Part shown: one piece after another, positions 10,401-21,515 of the stretch
How the letters are laid out: each line of letters starts with the position of its first letter
How positions within the stretch are numbered: position 1 is the stretch's first letter
Assembly: GCA_033964015.1 (NCBI GenBank)
Contig: CM066913.1
Span: forward strand, 29,352,790-29,416,789
DNA length: 64,000 nt
Direction of reading: 5' to 3'
Source: Scolanthus callimorphus
Lineage: Eukaryota; Cnidaria; Anthozoa; Actiniaria; Edwardsiidae
Position numbers and translations under genes: made by a program
Notes under the pieces: model-generated
What the model was told of the DNA's origin: nothing
Databases searched by the model: none
What the model saw: only the letters and a program-made list of their open reading frames with translations

Positions 10401-13400
10401 TGCATCATTAGTATGATTAGTTGGTGGATTCAATTTGTTCAATTCAATCTACCTGATTATTTTCAGAAATCTCATGAATGGAGTTGAAAACTTTCTTGAG
10501 AAAGAAATTTCCATTCTGATAGACCATCATTCTTTTCTGTGGTAGGTTTTCAAAAGCTGTTTTGTCCATAAATATTTACCTTTCCTTGTCTTTGGCTTTC
10601 TCTTTCCCAGGTTCTCCATTGTCTGTAGTTTTGTCTTTGGCCAATGTTTTTAGAGGGTTTTTAGCAGCTGAGAGCCTGTTAGAATAAGTGATTGAAATCA
10701 GAGGTCATCATGCCAAATTTCGGCACATTGTGAGAAGTGAGAAGTAGTTCCAGAAATATCGCAGAAGCTAATGATGTCACAATTTTAAGCCTCACATATT
10801 CCACTCAACTTGCTTATAGTTCTTACAATCTAGACACGCCCAGCATGTTATAAATGTTCATATCCTACCATTCCAACAATATTCCTGTTGATATGATCCA
10901 TTAATAGCTATTTTGGAGGACTGGATTATTTGGCCGCCATGTTGGTGCCCATCTGATTGGGCACCAACATGGTGGCTACATGCATTTACTCTACAAGATA
11001 GCGCATATTCATTTCCACATATTCCATTCAGGAAACACCCATTCAGCCTCACATTTACCCAGGTACTGTAAGTTTGTGTTCTCTGTACAGTTCTTTTTAA
11101 TCTGAGGATCAGGCCCTCCCTCGTTTCCCTTGAAAAAATAATAAAACTCCGCCTGATACTCAGGCTAAGTTCTTTTGAGTTTACATCATTTCAAAGTATA
11201 TTTGGGGAGATAAATTTAGTCACCTGTCAAGAATATCCAGCCCTCTTCTGGAGGGTACATACATGTAGATGACTAAAATATATTTCAATTTATCTCATGA
11301 AGCTATATTCTTATGACTTCGTAGGCATAACACAAAGAACTTGTAAGATTGTGTGATTCCAGAAAAAGTCCCCCACCCTCGTAAGGGATTGAGATCCCCC
11401 TAACTTGCTGGAATTTCCAGTGAGAAATACAATGACTGTATGGGAAATAAAAGCATTTGACCCTGAACCAGTGCTGTCAGAACAAGTCTGTGAACGCTAT
11501 TTTATGTTTCATTGCCAGCTACTTTTCATCAGATCCCAGACAAAAGCATAATTAAGCCACTCAAAATAGCCAAACAAGACCGACTACATTTTCTGAATAA
11601 CCGCCTGCTTAAAAACATTCTGACAGCACTGCTCCACCCCTCTGAATTTTCTGAATCCCTTCAGTGGGGGTGGAATGGATTTTTTATCACACAATTGGTT
11701 TTAATTTGAAACAAAGAAATAAACAACAATCATCGCATACCCAGTACTACCAACCGAAAGCCCACTTGGGCCTGGCTGGTCTGATTTTTTTGATATCCCA
11801 CCAAGATTGAAGGCAACTGTTGAGGGAAAAGAAAAAAAAAAATAATTTTTGCAAAAAATATGTGCTCAAAGTCATCTCAGCAAATCCGTCTTTGTGATAG
11901 CAATGAATTATAATATTGTTATATTTTTTGTGAAGATCACTGACTGTACAAAATTGTAAAGTTTCAAATTATTTTTTATGGGTACATGATGATTACAGAA
12001 AGAAACACAGTAAGCAAAAGGGAAAAGATGCAACAGGAAATTGGAATTCCCATGCAAACTGCTGTCAATGTTGGGCTATGTTGGAAGAAGTCAAACAATG
12101 TTCAATGAGTGTGATTTGACTTCAGCTTGGGCAGCTGTGAGGAGACTAATGGCCAACTCTTTAAATGAGAAAAATATCCAGGATGAAAGGCAAAACCTAA
12201 TGCCCAAAGAAATTTGCAACAATGCAGCAGTGCAATTTTACTGATTCCAACATTAATTCAATTCAAACCTATATCAGTCAAGTCAGGACTTTCCTACTTG
12301 TGGTAGAACCCAAAAATTATTTGGATGACACAGTACTACAATGTCGGAAATGTCTATTCAGAAGTTTCTGAGTTGATGTTGTTAGCCATAAAATTATTGG
12401 GGAACCTGGCCAGTGCCCCTACCCCCCAACTGGCCCCCTGGTTCTGTTGCCTATTCTGTCGTATTATAGTAGGTAAAACTCCTACCCTTTTCTTCTTCAC
12501 TTTCTCTCTGAAGCTCAGTGTAGACAGCATCAGGCTGAAAAATCAATAACAGTCACATCTGTTTTAAATGTGCTTAATCATTAAAATTTTCAGCATTTCA
12601 AAGGTAGATGTACTAATATGTATTCCTACCAGTATTTGTGATTAAAAGATGACAAAAACCTTTTAAAATGCAATTGATGGAGACTAGCATTTTGGTTCAT
12701 ACAAAACTAGCATTCACGCCTTTGGAATACAACTTTGTTTCCTAGTCATGACATACATAATATCCTAGTCACCAAATGAATACCAAGCAAGAAGAAACAT
12801 GCATGTATGGGTACCACAGCTCATTCAATAGCCTGTGTAGCAAGCGTTTCTGTGGGGTTTCAGGGGACAGACGGAGAAGACTGAAGAAGTTCGAGATTTT
12901 TGATGATTTGGAACCCCATTGAAAACCCCCACACAGACTACTCACGACATTCAAAACTGGGATATCTTAATCGCATGGGCACTCAAAGAGTTTACAATAC
13001 CATACCTCATCGCCTTTTCTTGCACGCTCCCTCTCAATTTGCTTCTGGATGTGTCTCGCTAAAAGAGGAAGAGTTTCATAAAGTTGCCAAAAGAGATCAC
13101 AGGTGCATGAAAATATAAAGAACAAAATATGAACTCATTAGAAGGCTTTACCCTGTTTGTCGGCATCATCAAGCTCCATTCTCTCTTTTGCCTCAAGTGC
13201 CTGCAATGATATAAAAGAAAAAGGTCTATGAAAAAAATGCTTGCCGTTTAGAAACAGATGAATATGACTTACTTTCTGTCTCTCAATTGTTTCTGGATCT
13301 CGATCAATGTAAGCAACAAACCAGCCCTTCTCTGTTTGATCAACTTTGCAATAACCTGCAAAAAATATTCCAATTGATCACTATTAAATAAATTGGAAAT

Positions 13401-16400
13401 ATATCTGTCATTGCCTTGACAAGAACATTTGTAGTTCAAGGTATTCATTTGTAGAACAAGGTACAGGTACGTATTTGGTCACAAGCATTTCCCTTCTAGA
13501 AGTGATTGATATCATTGATTTTCCCTTAAGCCTGGTGCACACTAGCGACATAACAACATAAGGACGTTATGTTGCAACGATAAAAGTATTGAAAAATAAT
13601 AATAAATACGGTATTTTCCATGCATCATCATTATATTTTTTCACTAAAGCAATATTCTGTTACTTTTTGTTAACTTCAGCGTTTTGAAACCACTAAATTC
13701 TGTTCGCGTGACAATTTTCTTATGTTGTTATGTCGCAAGTGTGCACCAGGCATTATTTGAAATTATGCACACATTACCTGCAATCTGATTGTCACACACC
13801 AGTTTGATTTCTTTTGATTAACTAAAATTACACTCACGTGTGCAGAATGTTCATAATGAAACCTACCTTCCCTTCCAACCCACTTTACAAACTCTGATAA
13901 CGTTTCCCACTACAAGTCAAATAAAGAAGAGAACACAGTAAACAACTTACAGCTTGCTATGCAATAATCTATTCTGGTCATGTATTATTATCAAAATTGT
14001 GTAATTTAAAAATCTTAATTGCTTCTTTCTAAAAAACTTAGAAATGTTACTTCAAGTACTTCATTTGCTAAGAACCCCCAGGGGGTCTCCCTTATGTCGA
14101 CTATACGGGGATATAAATGGGTTGAAAATAACTAGAATTTGTTGAAAAAAAAAACACAGAATCAATTCAGTATATTAAAGGGTAACCTTTTTCCTAATAA
14201 AAGGGTAAGGGGTCAAGAGTCTGGGCAGAGCATCCCGCCGGTACAAATATTTTGAAGTAGTATCCTCCCCTCTTTCTCAATTCAGTATATTAAAGAGGTA
14301 ATTTTTTCCTGATTTTACTATATAAAATGGTCAGGGGTCGAGAGTCTGGGTGTAGCATCCCCGTACAACAAGTAGCGGCTAGAACTCTTAAGAGCGAGTT
14401 TCTGTAAATATCAACCAAGTCGGGAAGAGTCGAAAAAATCAAAATTTCCCAAACATTCCTTAAACATAGTCTATGATGAGGTGTCTTCGGCGCTGAAAGA
14501 ATTTTTTGATATATTTAAATGTCGGTGAGAAAACCCGGATTTTTCATTTTTTGCCCAAAAAGGGGTGAAAACCTGGTAATTTTTGCCCCAATTTAACGTC
14601 TCCCTACAGAACAATCGCAAGTATTTATGAAAATACCAAGTTATTGTCTGAAAAGTACATCATATGTGCATTCGTTTTAACTTCTTTGCACAAACATCCG
14701 CTACACATAAAATATTTTCTGTATTTTTAAATATTTTTGAAAAAGTGCACGTTTACAAAATGTAAAAAAATAACCATATTTGCGACCGAATATCGCCCAT
14801 GTTGGGACGTGTTTGAACATAAGAAAGATATCATAGAAAAGGGCATTCATTCCCCTTCCAGAAAATACAAAAACATTTTTGTGCAATTAAAATGGCGAGT
14901 TTCTGCAAATCCTTGAAGGCGACGCTCTAACCGCCTAAATTAACATGGGATTTCTATGTATATGCAGAATATTTTATTTTTACCACGCAATACGTTGTAA
15001 ATGTTTAACAAAAATAACTAAAGTAGCTATTAAATACATTGAATTATAGCAAAACATATTTTATTGTCACATTTTGCTAATTTTATAGCATTTTAGTGAT
15101 GTTTGTACAAGGGAGAGAGGGGAGGGCCACCCCCTCTGAGGTTTACTTGCGATATTTTCGACAGGCTTTAGAATTAGGACACCAAATTTTTAGTAGCTGT
15201 TGATGTTTCCATCGCACAATATTTATTGGGAAATTGTCATTTCGTTACCATGGTAACGAGTTAGAGCGTCATCATATTTTCAAGTTAGAGCTATGTTCGG
15301 CAATTTCTTTCTCCTTTGGCTTTCAATCAAAATTTTTAGGGTTTAAGACTTACTACCTATAGCAATAAGTTACGGAGGTTTCAAATCAATTTCGATCATG
15401 CCATCCTTAAAAATCTTGACGGGAATGAGAACCCTTATTTGCATAAAATTTGCCTTTTTTGTGCATATATTTGCCAGCCTTTGTGCTGATTTTGTGGAAA
15501 GCTGGTCAAATATGTAAGGCATTCTAAGTAGTCTACTAAAAGGGTTTCAGTTTGTTTGCAACATAATATAAATACAGGGAAAGAACGGTGAGTTCTATTT
15601 TGCTGATTCAGCACTTTTGGCTAATAAACGTTTCACTGGTTGGCAATGACTACCGCAAACCAAACAGCAATATATCTAGTAAATATAGCTTCAATTAACT
15701 TTAGCTTAGAAAAATAAACAAATACACGGATATTTTCAATTTGTAAAAGAAAGTGTAAGCCGTACTCACTTGGCTTAAAGGCAGACACGCCCCTGGCATT
15801 AACTGTGTCAGCGGATTATGCGCCAAGCAGATATTAAATTTGCATTTTCGACTTTGAAGAAAACATGTTTGACTCTATTTGTGAAGATAAAATTTGTATC
15901 TCCACGCGGCCATGTGATATCCTCTATGTATTATCAAAGTGGAAACAATTTGGTTCATCCCTTCCCAAGATATAAACCTTTCTTGTTTGGATGACGTCAT
16001 ACCACTTGACCACGCAGTTCTAACCCCATTGCCACTTAGACATTTTCACCAAAGTTTGGTTGTCTGAGGCTCATCCCTCCCTAAGATATAAACCGTTTCT
16101 CGTTTGATGACGTCATCTATGATGTCATAACACGTGACAACGCAATTCCACCTCCCTTGTCACTTAGATAATTTCACCCAAGTTCTGTTGTCTGAGGTTC
16201 ATCCCTTCCCAATACATATACACTTTCTCGTTTGATGGCGTCATCGATTACGTCATACCCCATGACCATGCTGTTGCACCCCCCTGCCATGGGAAGGTTC
16301 ATCCGCTAAAAAAAATCTGGTGGGTTGCCTGTGTGACCCCGGACGAACGCACAAACCGGAAGTCCATGACAAAACAGGTCGATGCCAATCTCGTTCCCAG

Positions 16401-19400
16401 AGCCTACTCTGCTGTTGTTGTTTGTCGTAGGCACTGACGGCAGATAATTGTAGGCAATTCTGATTGGCCGATATTCCCGCCCGCTATTTTGAAATTTGCC
16501 TAACGAACAAAGACGGTCACCATATATGGAGAACCGGATACAACCGATTTCGTCTGCGTCCCGAGTAAGCATGACCGAGAGGCTCTGGGAACGAGATTGA
16601 GGTCGATGCATTACACTTTTGTTTTCTTTCTTCTTTTTCTGCATGTATGGGGCTCTGCTGGAGCTCCGCTAAAATTATGTTTTTTTTTTCTTCTTTGAAA
16701 ATTGAAGGAAATTTTTTAAGGTGATAAAGAAATGAAGGTGATATTTTTACCGTGGATAATAAAGTGGAGATACACATAGGCATTTCGTAGCGCCTAATAA
16801 TGTATGGACTGTTTTATTTGTCAAAATAGTTTGATATATTTTTCGTTTGCATCAATTCAAGCGACATTGTTTTCAACGAACAAAGAATGATTAACAAACA
16901 GAGATGGAGAAACCCGCATGCTAAAATATATAATTTAAACACGTATCTATAAATCGTTAAGCCAAACAAAAGCATTTCATTGAAGTTCATTTTTACTATA
17001 TTGTTTTCAAATTGCTGCTAAGTATTATATTAATGTTTAGTCCATTTCCAGTAAAAGTAATTAAAAAAATACAGAAAAACAGGCTTAATAGTTTATTTTT
17101 TAGCCAATAAGTGCTGAATCAGCAAAACTGAATATTGAGTTTTTTTCTACCTTGATCTTCATTACGCTGCAACCAAATCGAAACCTTTTTAGTGGACAAC
17201 TTAGAGTTCCTTACCTTACCTACTTGACCAACTTTCCACAGACTCAGCACAAAGGGGTGGCAAATATATTCACAAAAATGTCGACTTTTATGCAAATAAG
17301 GGTTCTCTACACCAAAGCTACTGAAAATTTGATGTCCTAATTCTAAACCCTCTCGAAAATATCACTAGCCAGTAAACCTCAGAGGGGGTGGCCTCCCCTC
17401 TCCCCTCCCTTGTACAAACATCACTAAAATGCTGTAAAATTAGTCAAACGTGACAATGAAATATGTTTTGCTATAATTCAATGTATTTAGTAGCTACTTT
17501 AGTTATTTTTCGTGAAAAATGTACAAGGTAATGCGTGGTACAGACAAAATATTCTATATATACCTGGAAAATCTATCTTATTTTAGGCGATTAGGCCGTC
17601 ATCTTTAAGGGTTTGCAGAAGCTCGCCATTTTAATTGCACAAAAATGTTTCTATATTTCCTGAAAGGAGAATGAATGCCCTTTTCTATGATACCTTTCTT
17701 GTGTTCGAACTCGTCCCAACATGGGTGATATTCGGTCGCAAATATGGTTATTTTCCTACATTTCGAAAACGTGCACTTTTTAAAAAATATTTAAAAATAC
17801 AGAAAATATTGTATGTGTAACGGATGTTTGTGCAAAGAAGTTAAAACGAACGCACATATGATGTACTTTTCAGAAAATAACTTGGTATTTTGATAAATAC
17901 TTGCGATTTTTCTGCAGGGAGACGTTAAATTGGGGCAAAAATTACCAGGTTTTCACCCCTTTTTGGGCAAAAATGAAAAATCCGGGTTTTCTCACCGACA
18001 TTTAAATTAAATCAAAAAATTCTTTCAGCGCCGAAGACACCTCAACATAGACTATGTTTAAGGAAAGTTTGGGAAATTTTGATTTTTTCGACTCTTCCCA
18101 ACTTGGTTGATATTTACAGAAACTCGCTCTTAAATATGAATGGCTTGTTTAATTTTACAGACGCTGACACTACAGCTGTACATGCATTCCAATTAGTCTC
18201 TCACTTGTATATATCACATTAAATTAAACATTTGTTACATGTACCGGTATATCTACATGTACTGACAATGTTAGATCAAGCACAATAATGCTTGACATAA
18301 ACAAACTTTATACATTTACCACTGTATGCATTGCTACACGACCTCAAAATTCAATGTTGCGATGGGCGATTTTTATCCATCAATCAAACCAAAACACTAG
18401 ATTTGGCCACTTCAGTGGGTCAAAATTGATTGCCCTATCAACCAAAATGGTTTTAAGCTATCCCTTGTCTTCCTTGCCTTGAATGTTTATAACTTTCTGG
18501 TTCAAGAAAATTAACATTACAATTTTCTTGCATAAAATTGCCAATCGCAACAGTGAATTTTGAGGTTGGCTAGCAATGCATACAGTGGTAAGATGCAATT
18601 TGGGGCCTGTCCTGTCCAATTTCTATTTTGAAGAGTTCTTGGTAGCTAATTTATGTATCTAAACACTGAGCATATTGATCATTCAAATTTCACACAGCAA
18701 AGTGGAGATTTGGCAGTTTAAGTTTCCAATATTATAAAGTTTGTATGGGAATTCTGAATTCATTTGCATTTTTCTTAAAAGTAAGACCCCTTTTCGTTTG
18801 GCGGAGCTCCTTTATTCCACTATGTAATCGCTTTTCAATTTGGCTGATAATACTTAGGTATCACACTGGGTGCTGCAACCTTTTCTGAAATAGGTGTATT
18901 CTGGTACCCATCAATAACACACAGTTCCAAACTAAAAATGAGTCTCATTTCTACCATTTCTTCTATGTACCCTGGGGACGGTCGGCACTAGTTTTTGCCC
19001 CCCCCCCCCACATGCATCCAGAATTTCCAAAATGGCTTACTCCCCATGCATATAGAATTCCTGAGAGGTTAAACTAGCTTCCACCTTCGAAAAAAACCTG
19101 TGCAGGCAGAATTTCTGAATGCTGCCCGTCCCCAGGGTACATATATTTTCTGGAATTGCTCATTGGACCAAACACCCTATTCCCTATAACAGATTCCAAT
19201 GCACCATATATACTGGAAATGTTGGACATCACAAACCTGAGTTGAATTCATGTGAACATGTAATCTGTCACTGATAAACTCTTGGTACACCTGATTAGCA
19301 TGGACCCTCTTTGTCCCTAAAATAAGACAAAAAATATCAAGTAAATTTTTCACTAAAATTCAAAGCTTTCTTTAGAGTGTAAGTTGAAAACTATAAGAAC

Positions 19401-20364
19401 GTTGGAAAATCCAAGACCAATAGGCAATATTTTGTAATGGTAGACAAACGTTTTAATATTTCTGTCACTTGACTCCTTTTCGGGATTATAGAAGACCATC
19501 ATTCTGTTTCTTCCTTGGAGGAAGTGGAAATGTATTCAAAGTTCATACACAAAGGCAATCTATTTAAAAAACAACCATGATCCCAACACAGTTTTGGCTA
19601 CACTGAGAAGCTTTAGGCAATGTAGAATTAAATCTTAGACACATCGCTATCCCCAATTTGTAGTCAAGAAATTAAATTACCATACAGCAAGTGTACTAAA
19701 TGGACTGAGGTATTAAAAAATGCTATTGTTACCGTTTCTTCTTTTTAAGAGCTTAAGGAAATCGTCTAAGAATTCCCTAAAAAGAAAGAATGGGGAGAAC
19801 ACAGGCTGTAAGCAAACCGGAAAGCAAGCTCGTGGGGCTTGTTTACAGACTTTATGAAAATGTGTGAACTGTTATTTTGTCAACTCACTTCGAGAAAGTA
19901 TCAACAAACTTCTCTGGATTATCCGCAAACAAGAGTAGCTGCCTTTGGTGCGACTCAGATGAAGTGTGACATTTAAATCCATTCTAGAGATATAAAACAG
20001 CGGCACCCAGTTAACAAACACTAACATATGTAGCTACAATCAAATGCAAAAGTAGTTGGCACACTTGCCCTTCCGTTCCCTTCCTGCCTCTTTCAATGTT
20101 GGCTGGAAAATTATGCCGTTTGTCCAGCTCAACTAGCAACATTGAAAAGGGCGAAGGAGGAGGGAAGGGGATGCAATTGCGCCAATGTTTTGCATTTGAT
20201 TGTAGAACTGCAATGATCAATCAAAAAGCATTCAACAACTATACCTCATCTCTACATTGCTTTTGGCACATTTGACAAAACCATCGCAGCTTTTGGAGAC
20301 CTTTCGCTTTGATTCGATTCGCAATAGCTTTAGGAGTCAACGCTCCAGCTTTTTCCTTCCCCAT
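7437..20364 (-). CDS. KIN: KIN (KIN17) DNA/RNA-binding protein, 17 exons, with an apparent 1-nt deletion
   Basis: Exons in transcript order: 20364-20245, 19983-19889, 19776-19733, 19316-19237, 13909-13867, 13355-13273, 13200-13152, 13058-13006, 12534-12486, 11816-11741, 10675-10580, 10357-10321, 10231-10178, 10052-9985, 9257-9158, 7943-7852, 7502-7437. The product would be about 401 aa; human KIN is 393. The N-terminus (MGKEKAGALTPKAIANRIKA) and a zinc finger with C30, C33, H46 and H52 are typical. A winged-helix region (MNSTQWETLSEFVKWVGREG) follows, then a lysine-rich linker, and at the C-terminus the SH3/KOW-like part (VETVIPAIG equivalent LETVIPAIG; LVLNGPYRGEKAKL). The start is set by homology, although the frame is open upstream with another ATG. 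KIN is a nuclear protein linked to DNA replication, repair and RNA processing. Exon 14 is 68 nt where phases require 69 (see finding). Confidence 0.93.
8109..8323. mobile_element. MITE with GGCCCGTAGCCAGGG termini (KIN intron 15)
   Basis: Inverted termini GCCCGTAGCCAGGG near 8109 and CCCTGGCTACGGGT near 8307-8320 enclose about 215 nt with CACCCCCCAC near both ends. A related end (CTAGCTACGCCCCTG) occurs at 27587-27603 around another element. No open frame of interest. Confidence 0.65.
8665..8907. mobile_element. ACCGGT-rich inverted-repeat MITE (KIN intron 15)
   Basis: Begins GTTCGCACGAGACCGGTAC and ends GTAGCGGTCTCGTGAGAAC, an imperfect inverted repeat, and carries many internal ACCGGT, GGTACCG and TACCGG words. 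The same GAGACCGGT / ACCGGTCTC palindrome recurs at 63899-63964. Confidence 0.6.
10933..10976. repeat. 18-bp hairpin in KIN intron 10
   Basis: GCCGCCATGTTGGTGCCC at 10933-10950 and GGGCACCAACATGGTGGC at 10959-10976 are inverted copies with one mismatch and an 8-nt loop. It may be a very short MITE core. GCCATGTTGG also resembles a YY1-type element, which is only a sequence resemblance. Confidence 0.6.
13529..13752. mobile_element. Complete MITE with TTA flanks (KIN intron 5)
   Basis: Termini AGCCTGGTGCACACTAGCGA and its approximate complement (CGCAAGTGTGCACCAGGCA) bound 224 nt, and both ends abut TTA. A 3-bp TTA target duplication is typical of PIF/Harbinger-type MITEs, so that superfamily is likely. 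A partial copy lies at 4986-5106. Confidence 0.6.
14078..14366. repeat. Tandemly duplicated MITE-like repeat
   Basis: The block TCAATTCAGTATATTAAAG ... GGGTCAAGAGTCTGGG ... AGCATCCC occurs twice (about 14162-14245 and 14279-14366) with substitutions. The outer words TATACGGGGAT and ATCCCCGTACA form short inverted ends. It lies directly beside the foldback element. Confidence 0.5.
15985..16275. repeat. CRE-containing satellite, diverged copies
   Basis: About three units of roughly 120 nt with TGACGTCAT, CACGTGAC or similar, TTTGGTTGTCTGAGG and TAAGATATA words. It is clearly related to the larger array at 56560-57360 in IFT122 intron 43. Here it lies within the spacer of the foldback element. 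Confidence 0.65.
16386..16600. mobile_element. Nested MITE with 9-bp target duplication
   Basis: CAATCTCGTTCCCAGAGCC (16386-16404) and its exact complement (16581-16599) are the termini. GGTCGATGC flanks both sides (16377-16385 and 16601-16609). A 9-bp duplication suggests a Mutator-like family. Non-autonomous. Confidence 0.75.
18964..19146. mobile_element. 183-bp MITE with TATGTACCCTGGGGACGG termini
   Basis: TATGTACCCTGGGGACGG and its complement CCGTCCCCAGGGTACATA bound the element. TA at each end would fit a Tc1/mariner-type duplication. Internal C tract and GAATTTC words resemble the kappaB-like MITEs in IFT122. It is in KIN intron 4. Confidence 0.65.
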
Positions 20365-21515
20365 TCTGATATCAGCACATAAAATCAAGCGAAAAATACA
20401 GGCAGAACATAACCTCTTCGATAAACTACGTTCGTAAACGAAACTCTTCTGCGAAATCCGACAGGCGTTCCTGGGGTTATCAAAGCGAAGGGTTATGGGT
20501 AACACCACAGGTAACCCGTGGATAGCGTGCAATCCTCGAAGCAGAACGAAAACCTGTTGCGTGATTTTACAAAAGAAATAAAAACTCAAATCTAAGAACG
20601 GAAAAAGCGAACCAGAACGACACAACTCAAGTAAAGCGATCTCATAAGTCGGGTTAGAGTGGACCAAAATGAAATCCGTCCGTGCACTGGAGGAGCGCCT
20701 GCTTGCGAGAGCCCATATGTTTCTTTTCCCGCAGCGAGAGGCGAGTTATTAGGACTGAAAAGAACAGCAAGCACTTTCGTAAATCTTGGCAAGCACGTCC
20801 AAATTTTGACGGACCATTTACTCAAAGTGGTCAAAACAATGACACTCTTAATAGCCATCCACCCACTATAAAGTTATCTCACGAATTTCTATACAGACTA
20901 TAGCTTCAGGCAATTTTTTTTATAGCTCGTCACGAATACAATTTGAAGTGTGCGCAAATAATATGTTACCCCCTGAAGCTATCTGACAATACCTTTTATC
21001 CTAAAAATAGGTTTTTATACGATCAATTATGATCCATTAGGCAAACCTCATAGTGTCACGCTCTCCAAATCTTTCAGGTTACGTTTCCTGTTGCTACTAA
21101 CGTATCAGATTTGTTGTCAACAGCTGCGACACTGTTTCGAGGGAAATCATAACATTTTCTGCTGGAATACAAAGGCAAATTAACTTTATTTAACGATTCC
21201 TTCGAATAGACGCCCTGGGATGAATGTACGTTGACTGTTTATGAAGGTTGATCAAACGTTCTACTGTACTTATCATCTGTTGTAGAACACTTGATGAAGG
21301 GTTATGGAAGCCGTTCGACAGTATTTTCCTCTGCGATAATAAACGAGCAAACATTGCTAAGATCTCAAGTAAGTGCAAATTGATTATTTGTTTGTTGAAA
21401 TGCGAAAGTCAATAAAAAGCTACAGGAAGTATTATTTGCTCTTTCTTCCAGATATTTCAAGAAAGGATTGCGTTTCTTCTTGTCTTTAGTATGAACATTT
21501 GAATTTGTCACATCC
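20365..21515. promoter_or_regulatory. Divergent intergenic region (KIN leftward, unknown gene rightward)
   Basis: About 1.15 kb separates the KIN start from the 458-aa ORF on the opposite strand, so the promoters must lie here or overlap. No TATA box is clear. CAAGTAAGTG near 21368 and TTTCTTCCAG ending at 21451 could define a small intron in the rightward 5' UTR. Confidence 0.4.

Larger units (their letters stand above)
14392..18129. mobile_element. 3.7-kb foldback element with about 1-kb inverted arms and TTAA flanks
   Basis: Left arm (about 14392-15630) and right arm (about 17100-18129) are long inverted copies, starting GAGCGAGTTTCTGTAAATAT and ending with the complement. TTAA is present at both outer edges (14388-14391 and 18130-18133), the target duplication of piggyBac-like elements. 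The left arm has an extra segment of about 220 nt (about 15200-15420). The central spacer (about 15635-17100) contains a CRE-type satellite and a nested MITE with a 9-bp duplication but no transposase. Both arms keep a 61-codon open frame in matching position (14886-14701 minus; 17635-17820 plus). It fills most of KIN intron 4. Confidence 0.75.

Noticed and set aside
16306..16783. Overlapping minus-strand frames of 112 and 88 codons
   Set aside because: Lie in the foldback spacer and across a nested MITE; the reading crosses its inverted termini.
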